DNA from: Methanobrevibacter sp. YE315
GTDB lineage: Archaea > Methanobacteriota > Methanobacteria > Methanobacteriales > Methanobacteriaceae
Length of the DNA stretch: 64,000 nt
NCBI RefSeq assembly: GCF_001548675.1
Contig: NZ_CP010834.1
Location: 124,001 to 188,000, forward strand
Direction: 5' to 3'
Made by a program: the position numbers and the translations under genes. Positions 51,730 to 60,886 of this stretch are shown in pieces. Positions within the stretch are counted from its first letter, which is position 1. Each line of letters begins with the position of its first letter. Below the pieces are notes generated by a model. That model was not told the origin of the DNA and made no database searches. It saw only the letters and a program-made list of their open reading frames with translations.

Positions 51730-54460
51730 AGATAGTTATGTCTTTTGATATTACTCTTACGGAGTATTTGTCATTTCCAGTGTATTTTACTATAATATTA
51801 TGTGTGCCAGGTATTACACCATCTATGGTTGCAGTAGCTACTCCATTTGTAATGTTAACAAAGTACGCAGTTCCTTCGTAGGTTATTCTCATTACACCTT
51901 CCACATCAGGATTTATTTTAGCAGTTATTACTGTTTTTCCGTTCACTGCTTTTGCAGACACTGACATTGGTGCTGGAATAATTTTATTCACGGAAAAACT
52001 AGTAGTCCTGGTTTCTGCATTGTATTTGTAGTTTCCAGCATATTTTGCAGTAACATTGTATGTTCCAACCTTTAAACCTGAGATGGTGATTGTTGCAACA
52101 CCATTTTTGATTGGGGTTTTGTATGTTTCTCCGTTCACAATGATGTGGACGTTTCCTGATGCATCACCAGCTAGATTGACTGTAATAGTTTTAACCCCGA
52201 ATTCGACATGGGTTGTAGTCACTTTAAGTCCAGGTGATGATTTGGATACTGTAAATGTTTTTGAAACTGTTTCTGCATTGTATTTGTAGTTTCCAGCATA
52301 TTTTGCAGTAACATTGTATGTTCCAGCCTTTAAACCTGAGATGGTGATTGTTGCAACACCATTTTTGATTGGGGTTTTGTATGTTTCTCCGTTCACAATG
52401 ATGTGGACATTTCCTGGTGCATCGTTGGCTAAATTGACTCTAATATCAGTAGTTCTACCAACAAGGGTGTCCCAAGCCATAACGCTCATTTCAGGAGATG
52501 ATTTGGATACTGTAAATGTTTTTGAAACTGTTTCTGCATTGTATTTGTAGTTGCCGGCGTATTTTAATGTAACACTGTATGTTCCGGCCTTTAAATTATT
52601 AATATCCACATAAGCGGCGCCGTTTTCGATTGCAACTTTGTAGGTGTTGTCTCCGATTATGAATCTGACAAATCCTGTCGCATCCTTAGCTAGGGTGGCT
52701 GTGATTCTTTCTGTTTCACCCACTGCAATATTATTTGTTTCAAGTTGCATTCCCTGTTTGAATTTGCCTACATGGAATGTGTCTGTCATTGTTTCTGCAG
52801 TGTGGTATGCATTACCTCCGTATGTTGCTGTAACGGTATATGCTCCGTCAGCCAAGTTTGGCACATCAACGGATACTGCACCTGATTTGATTTGCAGACG
52901 GTAGGTTTCGCCGTTAATGGTAATTCTAACATATCCTGTTGCTTTTTTAGACATTGTTACTTTAACGTTTGCTGTTTCACCGGTTTTTGCAAAATTGTTT
53001 GCAAGTGTTAACTGTGGAGATCTCTTATTGACAACAAGACTGACATTCAACGGATTAGCACCAACACAACTTAATTCGAGCATATAATTTCCAGGGGCAG
53101 CATCGATAGGCAAATCGGAACCTGAAATGGTTGAAAATGAATTGGTCAATTTATTGTCTTTGTAGATTTTAACATTGACTGGCACATAAACGTTTATTCC
53201 ATTGGATTGGGTTTTTATTTGTAGTTTTCCTCCTTCTCCATAATTTACTGTTAAATTTGAACAGGATAATGTTATTGGAATAAAAGTACAGTTTCTATAG
53301 TCTCCGTCGATATAAATGCCTCTTTCGGTTGTGCAGTTTATGAATGCGGAATCATATGCATTTCCCTTCTTAATAATTGCGGCATTTCTCATTTCACAAA
53401 TGCACTCGACAAAGGTGCAGGAGTATGCATCGCCCATGCAAATTGCAGCACCTTCATAAGAATAGCATTTCTCAAAGTAACAGTTATAAGCGTCACCGCT
53501 TTCAATGGCTCCACCGGATGACCCTCCAGCTCCGTCAACCACATAGCATCCTATAAATGAGGATTCATAAGCGTTTCCTCCGTAAATGGCTCCACCATAT
53601 TCAGACCGGCAATTCACAAAGGAACAATTACGGGCGTCACCTTGGATAGCTCCACCACAGCCTGCTGTCCAAATAGCAAAAGCTCTACATTCTTCAAAAG
53701 TGGAATTGTATGCATCACCTATAATTGCGCCCCCACCTACGGAATAGCATTCAATAAATGAGCAGTCATAGGCATTACCATTATATATTGCTCCACCAAA
53801 GCCATCGCAATCAGGTTCCCATCCGTCATAATAGGAGTATTTGGCATAACAGTTTATAAAATTACAATTGTATGCATCACCATTGTATATTGCCCCACCT
53901 TTACAGATATGATGGTCGCTTTTATAATATTGCCTTTCATTTTCATAGCGATACGCGTTACAGTTTGTAAAAGTGGAATCGTATGCGGTTCCGTTGTAAA
54001 TGGCTCCACCGTCCTTTTCAGAAGTGCAGTCAGTAAATGTACAGTTGATTATTGTACATGTTCCATAAACTGCAGAGTAGTTTTTGGTAAAACTGTTTTT
54101 AAAATTGATGTTTTTCAAGGTTACTTTGGCATTGTTGACATGGAATATGTTTGATTTTCCGTTTGCATCAATTGTATGACCCTGCCCGTCAATGGTAATT
54201 GCCTTTGAGATTGTAACCCTGTTTGAAGATTGTGAATTAATATAATCCTTATCTAAAGTCAATGTTTTCCCGCTTGAAGTTCCGCTCACCAGACTTGACA
54301 GTTCGCCAAAGTCACCTTCAGAAACTTCAAGTTCATCTGTTGGTTCTGCTGTGAGAACCTCGTCCGTCGTGTCAGTAATGTTTGCATCGGCCGCGCTTAC
54401 GGCACCGAGTGTAAAAATAAGCAAGAGTATACTGACCAGTATAATCATATTAAATTTCAA
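51728..54460 (-). CDS. Adhesin-like secreted protein 2: beta-helix plus six Ig-like repeats
   Basis: About 910 residues from a TTG at 54460, 5 nt after GGGGTTGT. The signal peptide is followed by a beta-helix at about 95-390 (GGAIYNGNAYDCSFIECYS). Six Ig-like domains follow with the pattern GNVHIIVNGETYKTPIKNGV ... GTYNVTAKYAGNYKYNAET. Two of these, at 52010-52290 and 52270-52550, are almost identical at the DNA level with a period of about 258 bp, so the domain number may vary by slippage. There is no C-terminal anchor. It is next to adhesin 3, separated by 130 nt with no small RNA between them. Confidence 0.88.
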   Translation of the reverse strand: MKFNMIILVSILLLIFTLGAVSAADANITDTTDEVLTAEPTDELEVSEGDFGELSSLVSGTSSGKTLTLDKDYINSQSSNRVTISKAITIDGQGHTIDANGKSNIFHVNNAKVTLKNINFKNSFTKNYSAVYGTCTIINCTFTDCTSEKDGGAIYNGTAYDSTFTNCNAYRYENERQYYKSDHHICKGGAIYNGDAYNCNFINCYAKYSYYDGWEPDCDGFGGAIYNGNAYDCSFIECYSVGGGAIIGDAYNSTFEECRAFAIWTAGCGGAIQGDARNCSFVNCRSEYGGAIYGGNAYESSFIGCYVVDGAGGSSGGAIESGDAYNCYFEKCYSYEGAAICMGDAYSCTFVECICEMRNAAIIKKGNAYDSAFINCTTERGIYIDGDYRNCTFIPITLSCSNLTVNYGEGGKLQIKTQSNGINVYVPVNVKIYKDNKLTNSFSTISGSDLPIDAAPGNYMLELSCVGANPLNVSLVVNKRSPQLTLANNFAKTGETANVKVTMSKKATGYVRITINGETYRLQIKSGAVSVDVPNLADGAYTVTATYGGNAYHTAETMTDTFHVGKFKQGMQLETNNIAVGETERITATLAKDATGFVRFIIGDNTYKVAIENGAAYVDINNLKAGTYSVTLKYAGNYKYNAETVSKTFTVSKSSPEMSVMAWDTLVGRTTDIRVNLANDAPGNVHIIVNGETYKTPIKNGVATITISGLKAGTYNVTAKYAGNYKYNAETVSKTFTVSKSSPGLKVTTTHVEFGVKTITVNLAGDASGNVHIIVNGETYKTPIKNGVATITISGLKVGTYNVTAKYAGNYKYNAETRTTSFSVNKIIPAPMSVSAKAVNGKTVITAKINPDVEGVMRITYEGTAYFVNITNGVATATIDGVIPGTHNIIVKYTGNDKYSVRVISKDITI

Positions 54461-54580
54461 AATATACAACCCCTAAAAAATTTTTTTAAAACTTAATTTA
54501 TGATTAATTTTTTAAAGTTAATATATATTTCTGAATGGAAAATTTGTTTTCCAAGTGATATTTTGTTAAAAAAAGAAGAA

Positions 54581-54608
54581 AAAAATAGAGAAGTTGAATC
54601 TCTATTTG
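54581..54608 (-). terminator. Hairpin at the 3' end of adhesin 3
   Basis: AAATAGAGA with TCTCTATTT around agttgaa, identical to the one ending adhesin 2. Confidence 0.55.
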
Positions 54609-57529
54609 ATTGTTATTGAACGTGTTTTTGTTTCTGCAAGATATTTGTAGTTGCCGGCATAACTGGTTTTTAGGGTGTAGGTTCCAGGTGCCAGATCAGA
54701 CAGTGTGAGTGTTGCTACACCTTTAACTATTTGAGCTTTGTATGTGCTTCCGTTGACTTCAAATTTCACGTTTCCAGGTGCATCTTCAGCAATGCTTGCA
54801 GTAAGAACGGTCTTTCCGTCCACAGTGGCTTTTGAAACGGACAGTTCAGGAGAAATCTTTGCCACTTCAAAGCTGCTTTTTATGGTTTGGGTATTATAAT
54901 ATGCATTTCCGGAATAATACACATGCAGGTTATAACTGCCTACGCTTAAACCTGGAATTGAAATATTCGCCCAATTATTTTCAATGCTGCTTTTATTTGA
55001 AAATATTGTTGTTTTGTTTGCATCTGAAATTGTAAACCATATGTTGCCGTTAATATTTTTCACGTTAACTTTAACTGTCACATCTTTGCCGGGAGCCCAA
55101 TTTGAGACTTCTACAGAATTGATAGGGGTTCCCTTAACCACTTCAAAAGTGTCCTTAATGGTTTGCGCATTATAATTGGTGCTGCCGGCATAGTATATAT
55201 GTACCTTATACTTTCCTAATTTAAGGCCTGAAACGGATTGGGTGGCTACTCCATTTTCAATATGGATTTTATCGGTTAAGATTTTAGTATTGCTTGCATC
55301 CGAAATGGTAAACCATACATTACCGTTGATTTTGCTGCTGGACATAATTGCAGTAATTGTTGCATTATCGCCAAATCCAACCTGATTGGACATATTGACT
55401 GAACTTATTGGAGTTGCCTTAACCACAGTTATTGAAAGTGTCACATCCTGTGCTGCAAAATATGCGCTGCCGGCATAACTCACTTTAATATCATTCACCC
55501 CTACTTTCAAAACATTTAAAGGAATGCTTAAGGAAGTTGTATTGGATGTTTTTAAAACTTTATGGGATGCGCCGTTAACGGTAATGTGCAGATTGCCAGG
55601 CACACGATTGCTTTTCAGGGAAATGTCAAGTGTAGGATTTTCTCCATCATAGGCCACTTCTTTTTTGTCATATGAAACATAATTGTAATAATTGTAAGCC
55701 TTAATATAACTAATTGGATTACATTTATTCACTTTAAAGGCCATTGTTTTAGTTTGAGCATTGTAATTAGTATCTCCCGCATAAGTTGCTACAATATTAT
55801 GTGAACCTAACTTTAAAATACCCAAAGGAATAGAAATTGAAGAACGGCCGTTGATATTTACTATTTTTGATATTCCGTCTATGGTAACATTAAAATAACC
55901 CGGCACATTATTGTTTTTCAGTGCAATAGCGAGTCTAGCACTGGTAAATGAAAATTCAACTTTTTTCATGTTCTCAGAAATGTATGGATTTACAATCCTA
56001 AACAGAAAAATCGGGTCGGTTTTCAATACATTAAAGGTAAGTGCTTTGGTTTGCGCTGAAAAGTATGCACTTCCTGCATAGCTTACTTTAATATCATATG
56101 AACCTACATTTAAAACACCTAACGGAATCAATAAATAATAATCGTAGCTGTAACCGCTGCCTGAAGAGGTTTTAATTGTTTGAGTAACGCCATTTATAGT
56201 AATGTGGACATTTCCCGGCACGCTGTCGTCAAACATTAAAATTTTAAGTGAGGAATTTTCGTTGATAAAAGTAACGTTCCTATTGTAATTAACATTAAGT
56301 CCTGTAACATAAATGCTTTTAATTGGATTTTTTTTAACAACATTAAATGAAATGTTTTCGGTTTGAGCATTATAGTTTGCACTTCCAGCATAACTCACTT
56401 TAATATTATTTATGCCCAAATTCAAAACGCCTAAATCAACATAAATATTATAAGAAGTTTTAATTTTAATCTTTTGAGTAATGCCATTCACTTCAATATG
56501 CACATTGCCAGGCACATTATTATAATTCATCATAATGTTAAGTGTGGCATTTTTACCGTCATAATAATATTCTCCATTGTTCATGCCTTTGACTTCAATG
56601 CCGTAAATTGGATCGATTTTAGTTACTTCAAAAGTGGATGTTATTGTTTGAGCTTCAAATTTATCGCTTCCAGCATAGCTCACTGTAACATTATATAAAC
56701 CAACATCAAGATAACCTAAATCAAAATACCCCCATCCTGTTTTAACTACTTTGGTTTTCCCATTTGCAGTAATGTTTACATTGCCGGGGGCCCTGCCATC
56801 TCCTGCAACAGAAATGCGTATATAGTTACCGGAACTAACCAAAATTGATTGGATTGCGGCATTATTTCTACAATTTACAAATGTACAATTGTAATCGTCA
56901 CCCCAAACAATAGCGGCATTACTATTTTTAGTAGTACAATTCACAAAAGTACAATTATAAGCATTTCCACCATCAATTGCACCACCAGACATTCTGGCAA
57001 AGCAATTTACAAATGTACAGTTGTATGCATTTCCACCATCAATTGCACCACCATAATCACTAGAACAATTTACAAAAGAACAATTAATGGCTCTACAATT
57101 TTTTTCATTGGAGAGAATACCACAATAACCATTTACAAAATTGATATTCTTCAATACAACATTTTGGCTGTTAACCACGAAGATTCTTTTCATGTTATTG
57201 CCGTATATAGTATGGCCTTGACCATCAATGTTTATCGCTTTTGTAATTTCAACATATCCTCCAGATTCATCAATTACATAATCCTTTTCCAGTGTCAATG
57301 TTTTTCCGCTTGAAGTTCCGCTTACCAAACTTTTAAGTTCAGTAAAATCGCCCTGCTGTGCAGATTCAAGTTCATCTGTAGAATTAATGCTTAAAACTTC
57401 ATCAACAGGGTCCGCGCTGAGAACCTCATCCGTCGTGTCAGTAATGTTTTCATCGGCCGCGCTTACGGCACCGAGTGTAAAAATAAATAATAAAATTATA
57501 CTGACAAGTAAAATTTTATTCAATTTCAA
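54602..57529 (-). CDS. Adhesin-like secreted protein 3: short beta-helix and about nine Ig-like repeats
   Basis: About 975 residues from a TTG at 57529 after GGGGTTGT. The signal peptide is LKLNKILLVSIILLFIFTLG then AVSAAD. The beta-helix is short (about residues 115-215, four repeats such as GGAIDGGNAYNCTFVNCFA). The rest is a rod of about nine Ig-like domains of 90 residues (VPGNVHITINGVTQTIK ... YDIKVSYAGSAYFSAQT). It looks like a long stalk displaying a small head. The last 80 residues nearly equal those of adhesin 1. A small-RNA unit lies about 250-590 nt upstream. Confidence 0.88.
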   Translation of the reverse strand: MKLNKILLVSIILLFIFTLGAVSAADENITDTTDEVLSADPVDEVLSINSTDELESAQQGDFTELKSLVSGTSSGKTLTLEKDYVIDESGGYVEITKAINIDGQGHTIYGNNMKRIFVVNSQNVVLKNINFVNGYCGILSNEKNCRAINCSFVNCSSDYGGAIDGGNAYNCTFVNCFARMSGGAIDGGNAYNCTFVNCTTKNSNAAIVWGDDYNCTFVNCRNNAAIQSILVSSGNYIRISVAGDGRAPGNVNITANGKTKVVKTGWGYFDLGYLDVGLYNVTVSYAGSDKFEAQTITSTFEVTKIDPIYGIEVKGMNNGEYYYDGKNATLNIMMNYNNVPGNVHIEVNGITQKIKIKTSYNIYVDLGVLNLGINNIKVSYAGSANYNAQTENISFNVVKKNPIKSIYVTGLNVNYNRNVTFINENSSLKILMFDDSVPGNVHITINGVTQTIKTSSGSGYSYDYYLLIPLGVLNVGSYDIKVSYAGSAYFSAQTKALTFNVLKTDPIFLFRIVNPYISENMKKVEFSFTSARLAIALKNNNVPGYFNVTIDGISKIVNINGRSSISIPLGILKLGSHNIVATYAGDTNYNAQTKTMAFKVNKCNPISYIKAYNYYNYVSYDKKEVAYDGENPTLDISLKSNRVPGNLHITVNGASHKVLKTSNTTSLSIPLNVLKVGVNDIKVSYAGSAYFAAQDVTLSITVVKATPISSVNMSNQVGFGDNATITAIMSSSKINGNVWFTISDASNTKILTDKIHIENGVATQSVSGLKLGKYKVHIYYAGSTNYNAQTIKDTFEVVKGTPINSVEVSNWAPGKDVTVKVNVKNINGNIWFTISDANKTTIFSNKSSIENNWANISIPGLSVGSYNLHVYYSGNAYYNTQTIKSSFEVAKISPELSVSKATVDGKTVLTASIAEDAPGNVKFEVNGSTYKAQIVKGVATLTLSDLAPGTYTLKTSYAGNYKYLAETKTRSITIK

Positions 57530-57774
57530 AATAATAAACAACCCCTAAAAAATTTCATAATTTAATTAATATTAATTATTTTAGAGCTATATATATATAT
57601 TTTTGAATGTAATATTTTTTTACCAAAATAAGTGAGTTTAATGAGCTATTTTTTTTAATTTTGAGGATTTATGCTTCTTGGTTTTTCAGGCAAAATCCTC
57701 TTTTAAAATCAGGTTCGATTAGAAAAATAATTTAAGGAAATTAAAGATTTTATTAAAATTAGTGAATTATTTAA
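57530..57774. other. Adhesin 3 leader/promoter region
   Basis: A strong TATA run (ctatatatatatattttt) lies near 57586-57602, the likely adhesin promoter. The rest is AT-rich. Its right part resembles the region at 51160-51220 before adhesin 1. Confidence 0.45.
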
Positions 57775-58121
57775 AAATTAAAAAATAGAGAAATGAGTCT
57801 CTATTTTTGATCAATGAAGGACAATTGCTTTCGGCCCATACATATATTTTCTAATGTTTTTTCTAGGGCAATATACTCGTAATGAGTATTGGATAATTAA
57901 ACTTTATCAATGTTTTTTGGAGTATTATATAGGATAATAGTATTAATTTAACCATCTTTCAATAAAGAAGTGTTATTTTGAAATTTAATAAAAACGGGAG
58001 TAAAAAAAGTATGATGGTTCATACTTAAAATTTTTTTGGGTTTATTTAGGCCGCATTTATCAATTGTCTTCTTTGATGTAATTTTTAATGAAGTAGTTTA
58101 AGTTATTTCAACTCTCTACTT
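57775..58121 (-). ncRNA. Candidate small RNA upstream of adhesin 3, copy B
   Basis: About 345 nt from the shared promoter to a hairpin terminator at 57781-57808. It shares with copy A two nearly identical blocks (tctagggcaatatactcgta ... and aataaagaagtgttattttg ...). The first stem is AAGTATGA / TCATACTT (58007-58014 with 58019-58026), shorter with a different loop but still perfect. The second stem ATACTC / GAGTAT (57873-57889) is unchanged. No ORF is conserved between the copies. Confidence 0.6.
57781..57808 (-). terminator. Terminator of small RNA copy B
   Basis: TAGAGA / TCTCTA stem with flanking A and T runs, the same design as the adhesin and copy A terminators. Confidence 0.55.
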
Positions 58122-58142
58122 AATTATTCATATGAATGGGCT

Positions 58143-58181
58143 CATATATAAAGTTTTTCGCATGTAAGTGCTTACTTGCAT
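58143..58181 (-). promoter_or_regulatory. Shared operator-BRE-TATA promoter, copy 8
   Basis: catatataaag, then tttttcgc, then ATGTAAGTGCTTACTTGCAT at 58162-58181, essentially identical to copy 7. Confidence 0.75.
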
Positions 58182-58299
58182 CTTAAAATATTAAAAAGAG
58201 GCATAATAATTAAGTATTATTAGAAAAAAGGATGATGATGTGTTTAAATATAATTAGGGCGTTTTTTGTTAATGAAAAATTTGTAAAAATGGTGTGAAG

Positions 58300-58321
58300 A
58301 AGATAACTGTTTAGTTATCTT
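58300..58321 (-). terminator. Hairpin overlapping the nrdD stop codon
   Basis: AAGATAACT (58300-58308) pairs with AGTTATCTT (58313-58321) around gttt. The TAA stop lies in the stem. A weak T run follows on the minus strand. Confidence 0.45.
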
Positions 58322-60629
58322 CGAATCTTCTTCTGTCAATTAATTCTTGACGTTTACCTGGGTTCCAACCACCTGATGCAGATTTTGCACGTCCAACTTG
58401 TTGTACGTATCCGGTAATCCTATCATACCATTCTACATCTTCTTTTTCACCACAGGTAGGACAAACATTGTTTAGTCCTTTCATTAAAGTTTTACATTTA
58501 AGACAGAAACTTAATGCTGAGCTGTAAGCCCAGAATCCTATGTCGGATTTTCTTGCAATTTTGTTGGTTAGGCTCATTAATGAATCTGGATCTGAGTAGG
58601 ATTCTCCCATGAATGCATGGAAGATGTGTCCACCAGGAGTTAAGCCGTGATATTTTTCTTCGATTTTGATTTTTTCAATCAAGGACAATCCGGTGTCTAC
58701 AGGCACGTGTGAGGAGTTGGTGTAGTAGTTAGCGTTTCCTTCACCTTGCACGATAGCTTGATCGCCGAATTGTTTTTTATCGAGAGTTGCGAATCTGTAA
58801 GCGGTAGATTCAGCAGGAGTTTGAATAACAGACCATCTGAGTCCGGTTTCATCTTTCAATTGGTTGGCTCTATCATTGATGTATTCGATACATTTTAAAC
58901 CGAACTTATTGGAATCAGGGTTTTCAATGCCTTCTCCGAATAATGATGATAACATTTCGTTAAGTCCAACAAAACCGAATGATAAAGTTGAATTTTCGAT
59001 TCTGTAGTAGGATTCATTTCCAACTTGTTGTTTTAGGAACGGCAAGATATGGAAATCATTTAAGCATTTTAATCCTTGTTCTCTTCTGAGCATTAAGGTT
59101 TCAACAGCTAAATCCATGTATTCGTCTAAGTATTCGAAAACTTGTGATTCGTCTTTGGATTGGTATCCGATTCTTGGTAAGTTTAAGGTAACGTAAGCAA
59201 GGTTACCTGTTCTTAAACAGTCTTTATCCCAGTCACCGGTCCAGGTGTCTTGTAGACAGGTTCTGCATCCCATATAGTTTGCCATTTTTCCTCTGTATTC
59301 AGGGAACATGTTTACAAAGTAGGATGAACCGTATTTTGCAGATAATTCGTGAACTAAACGGAGATCGTCTTCGTATTCACTGGTCATTGTTTCTTCACGG
59401 AGAGTGTAAATGGTATTTGGGAATAAATGAGGTTTTCCTTCATTGTCTCCTTCAAGCAATGTTTCAGTGAATGCTCTTTGGATTAATCTGGTTTCGTCTT
59501 CGTAGTCTGCGTAGGTTCCAACCACTTCACCTTTTGGTCCGTATGCTGTTTCGTCTTTCAAGAAATCAGGCACACCGAATTCCAATGCCATGCTGGTAAA
59601 TGGAACTTGTGATCCACGGGCTGCGTAAGCCATGTTCAAGTTGTAGATAAGCATTTGAACGGCTTGTTTGATTTCAGAATAGGTTCTTCCTCTTGCAAAC
59701 GGTGCAACGAATACGTTCCAAAGGGACATTGATTGTCCACCGGACATGTTCTGTTGTGCTGCAAGCATGATTTCACCGGTGTGGTTCATTAAGGTTTCCA
59801 TGTGGTTTGGTGCACCTGCAATGGAAGTGTGGTCACCGGTACCATCTACTTTAAGCCCGTATTTGATGAAAGTTCTTATGTCGTGCTGAAGACAGTTCAA
59901 TGGTCTTCCTGCGAAGAATTCTAAATCGTGAATGTGAATGTCACCTGACATGTGTGCGTCAGCCAAGTGTGAAGGCAACATTTTTAAGAGTGCGTATTGT
60001 TTTAATGCTTCGTCTGCTACATGCTTGTGAATACTTTCAGGGTTGTGTATCATGTTTGCATTGTCTCTGTTACCGTTTTCGATTAAGGAGGTAATGTTGT
60101 ATACAGGAATACCTAAACGGGTGTAGCGGCTTCTTAAGTCTTCTAATCCGTATTCGATCAATTTGGTGTTGACCATTTCCCTAATCATTGGAGCGGTTAA
60201 GTATTCTACGTTTAACTTTTTGAGTTCTTTCCAGGTTTCTGTAGCGATTTCAAAAGCAGTTTCTTGGCTTGCTCCAGTTTCTTCAATCAAGGTATTTGCA
60301 ATTTTGGATAAGTCGAATGCTTCAATGGTATCTCTTGAAGTACGTACTTTTAGTTGGGTACTTGCTAAGTATTTGTTTGCAATTTCAGGATCAATGTCTT
60401 CTAGACATTCGTAGACAATCTTTTTGATTTCTTTGGTTTTGATCCCATCATATAATTGAGATACTACTGTAGCTACGATTTTATCTGATTCAAAGAATGG
60501 AGTTTCAACCATTATCAATGACTTTAATAATTTTTCATAGCTAAATCTTTCTCTGATTCCGTTGTTTTTCTCTACATTGATTTTAACGGAATCATTTAAG
60601 TTATTTCCTAATTCTGATATTCTTTCCAT
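58311..60629 (-). CDS. nrdD: Anaerobic (class III) ribonucleoside-triphosphate reductase
   Basis: This approximately 772-residue glycyl-radical enzyme reduces NTPs to dNTPs without oxygen. An ATP-cone regulatory domain is at the N-terminus (GIRERFSYEKLLKSLIMVE). The middle has the NrdD barrel (HIHDLEFFAGRPLNCLQHD). The zinc site CLKCKTLMKGLNNVCPTCGE precedes the C-terminal GRAKSASGGWNPGKRQ with the likely radical glycine. The ATG at 60629 is preferred; a GTG 9 nt earlier overlaps GGTGTGA. No activase NrdG gene is adjacent. The promoter carries two GTTCGT-N6-ACGAAC palindromes. Confidence 0.93.
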   Translation of the reverse strand: MERISELGNNLNDSVKINVEKNNGIRERFSYEKLLKSLIMVETPFFESDKIVATVVSQLYDGIKTKEIKKIVYECLEDIDPEIANKYLASTQLKVRTSRDTIEAFDLSKIANTLIEETGASQETAFEIATETWKELKKLNVEYLTAPMIREMVNTKLIEYGLEDLRSRYTRLGIPVYNITSLIENGNRDNANMIHNPESIHKHVADEALKQYALLKMLPSHLADAHMSGDIHIHDLEFFAGRPLNCLQHDIRTFIKYGLKVDGTGDHTSIAGAPNHMETLMNHTGEIMLAAQQNMSGGQSMSLWNVFVAPFARGRTYSEIKQAVQMLIYNLNMAYAARGSQVPFTSMALEFGVPDFLKDETAYGPKGEVVGTYADYEDETRLIQRAFTETLLEGDNEGKPHLFPNTIYTLREETMTSEYEDDLRLVHELSAKYGSSYFVNMFPEYRGKMANYMGCRTCLQDTWTGDWDKDCLRTGNLAYVTLNLPRIGYQSKDESQVFEYLDEYMDLAVETLMLRREQGLKCLNDFHILPFLKQQVGNESYYRIENSTLSFGFVGLNEMLSSLFGEGIENPDSNKFGLKCIEYINDRANQLKDETGLRWSVIQTPAESTAYRFATLDKKQFGDQAIVQGEGNANYYTNSSHVPVDTGLSLIEKIKIEEKYHGLTPGGHIFHAFMGESYSDPDSLMSLTNKIARKSDIGFWAYSSALSFCLKCKTLMKGLNNVCPTCGEKEDVEWYDRITGYVQQVGRAKSASGGWNPGKRQELIDRRRFEDN

Positions 60630-60675
60630 ATTTTTCACACCATTATCCTACGTTTTTAAAAAAGCATAAAAATTC

Positions 60676-60693
60676 GCGAGAGGGTAATCTCGC
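60676..60693 (-). other. Hairpin in the nrdD 5' untranslated region
   Basis: GCGAGA (60676-60681) pairs with TCTCGC (60688-60693), a GC-rich 6-bp stem in otherwise AT-rich leader, about 45 nt before the start codon. Confidence 0.4.
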
Positions 60694-60730
60694 ATATGCT
60701 ATACTATATGTCGGCACTTGTATAATTATC

Positions 60731-60748
60731 GTTCGTATTATCACGAAC
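60731..60748 (-). promoter_or_regulatory. nrdD operator, promoter-proximal
   Basis: GTTCGT-ATTATC-ACGAAC, perfect 6-bp arms. It lies on the gene side of the TATA-like ctatataata (60751-60760), so a bound repressor would block initiation. Confidence 0.65.
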
Positions 60749-60785
60749 ATCTATATAATACATTATTCCTTATGGTATATAAATT

Positions 60786-60803
60786 GTTCGTCTTGCAACG
60801 AAC
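60786..60803 (-). promoter_or_regulatory. nrdD operator, distal
   Basis: GTTCGT-CTTGCA-ACGAAC, the same arms, with its centre 55 bp (about five helical turns) from the proximal site. A second TATA-like ggtatataaat lies between them (60773-60784). Confidence 0.65.
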
Positions 60804-60886
60804 ATTATTTAAGTACTCTGATATTTATTATGGTTTTGGTATTTAAGGTTTGAATCCAAGAGCATTTGGAAAGTAATCAAAATTCT

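Noticed and set aside
52056-52550. Two near-identical plus-strand frames (77-78 codons)
   Set aside because: Shadows of duplicated Ig-domain DNA in adhesin 2, useful only as evidence of the tandem repeat.
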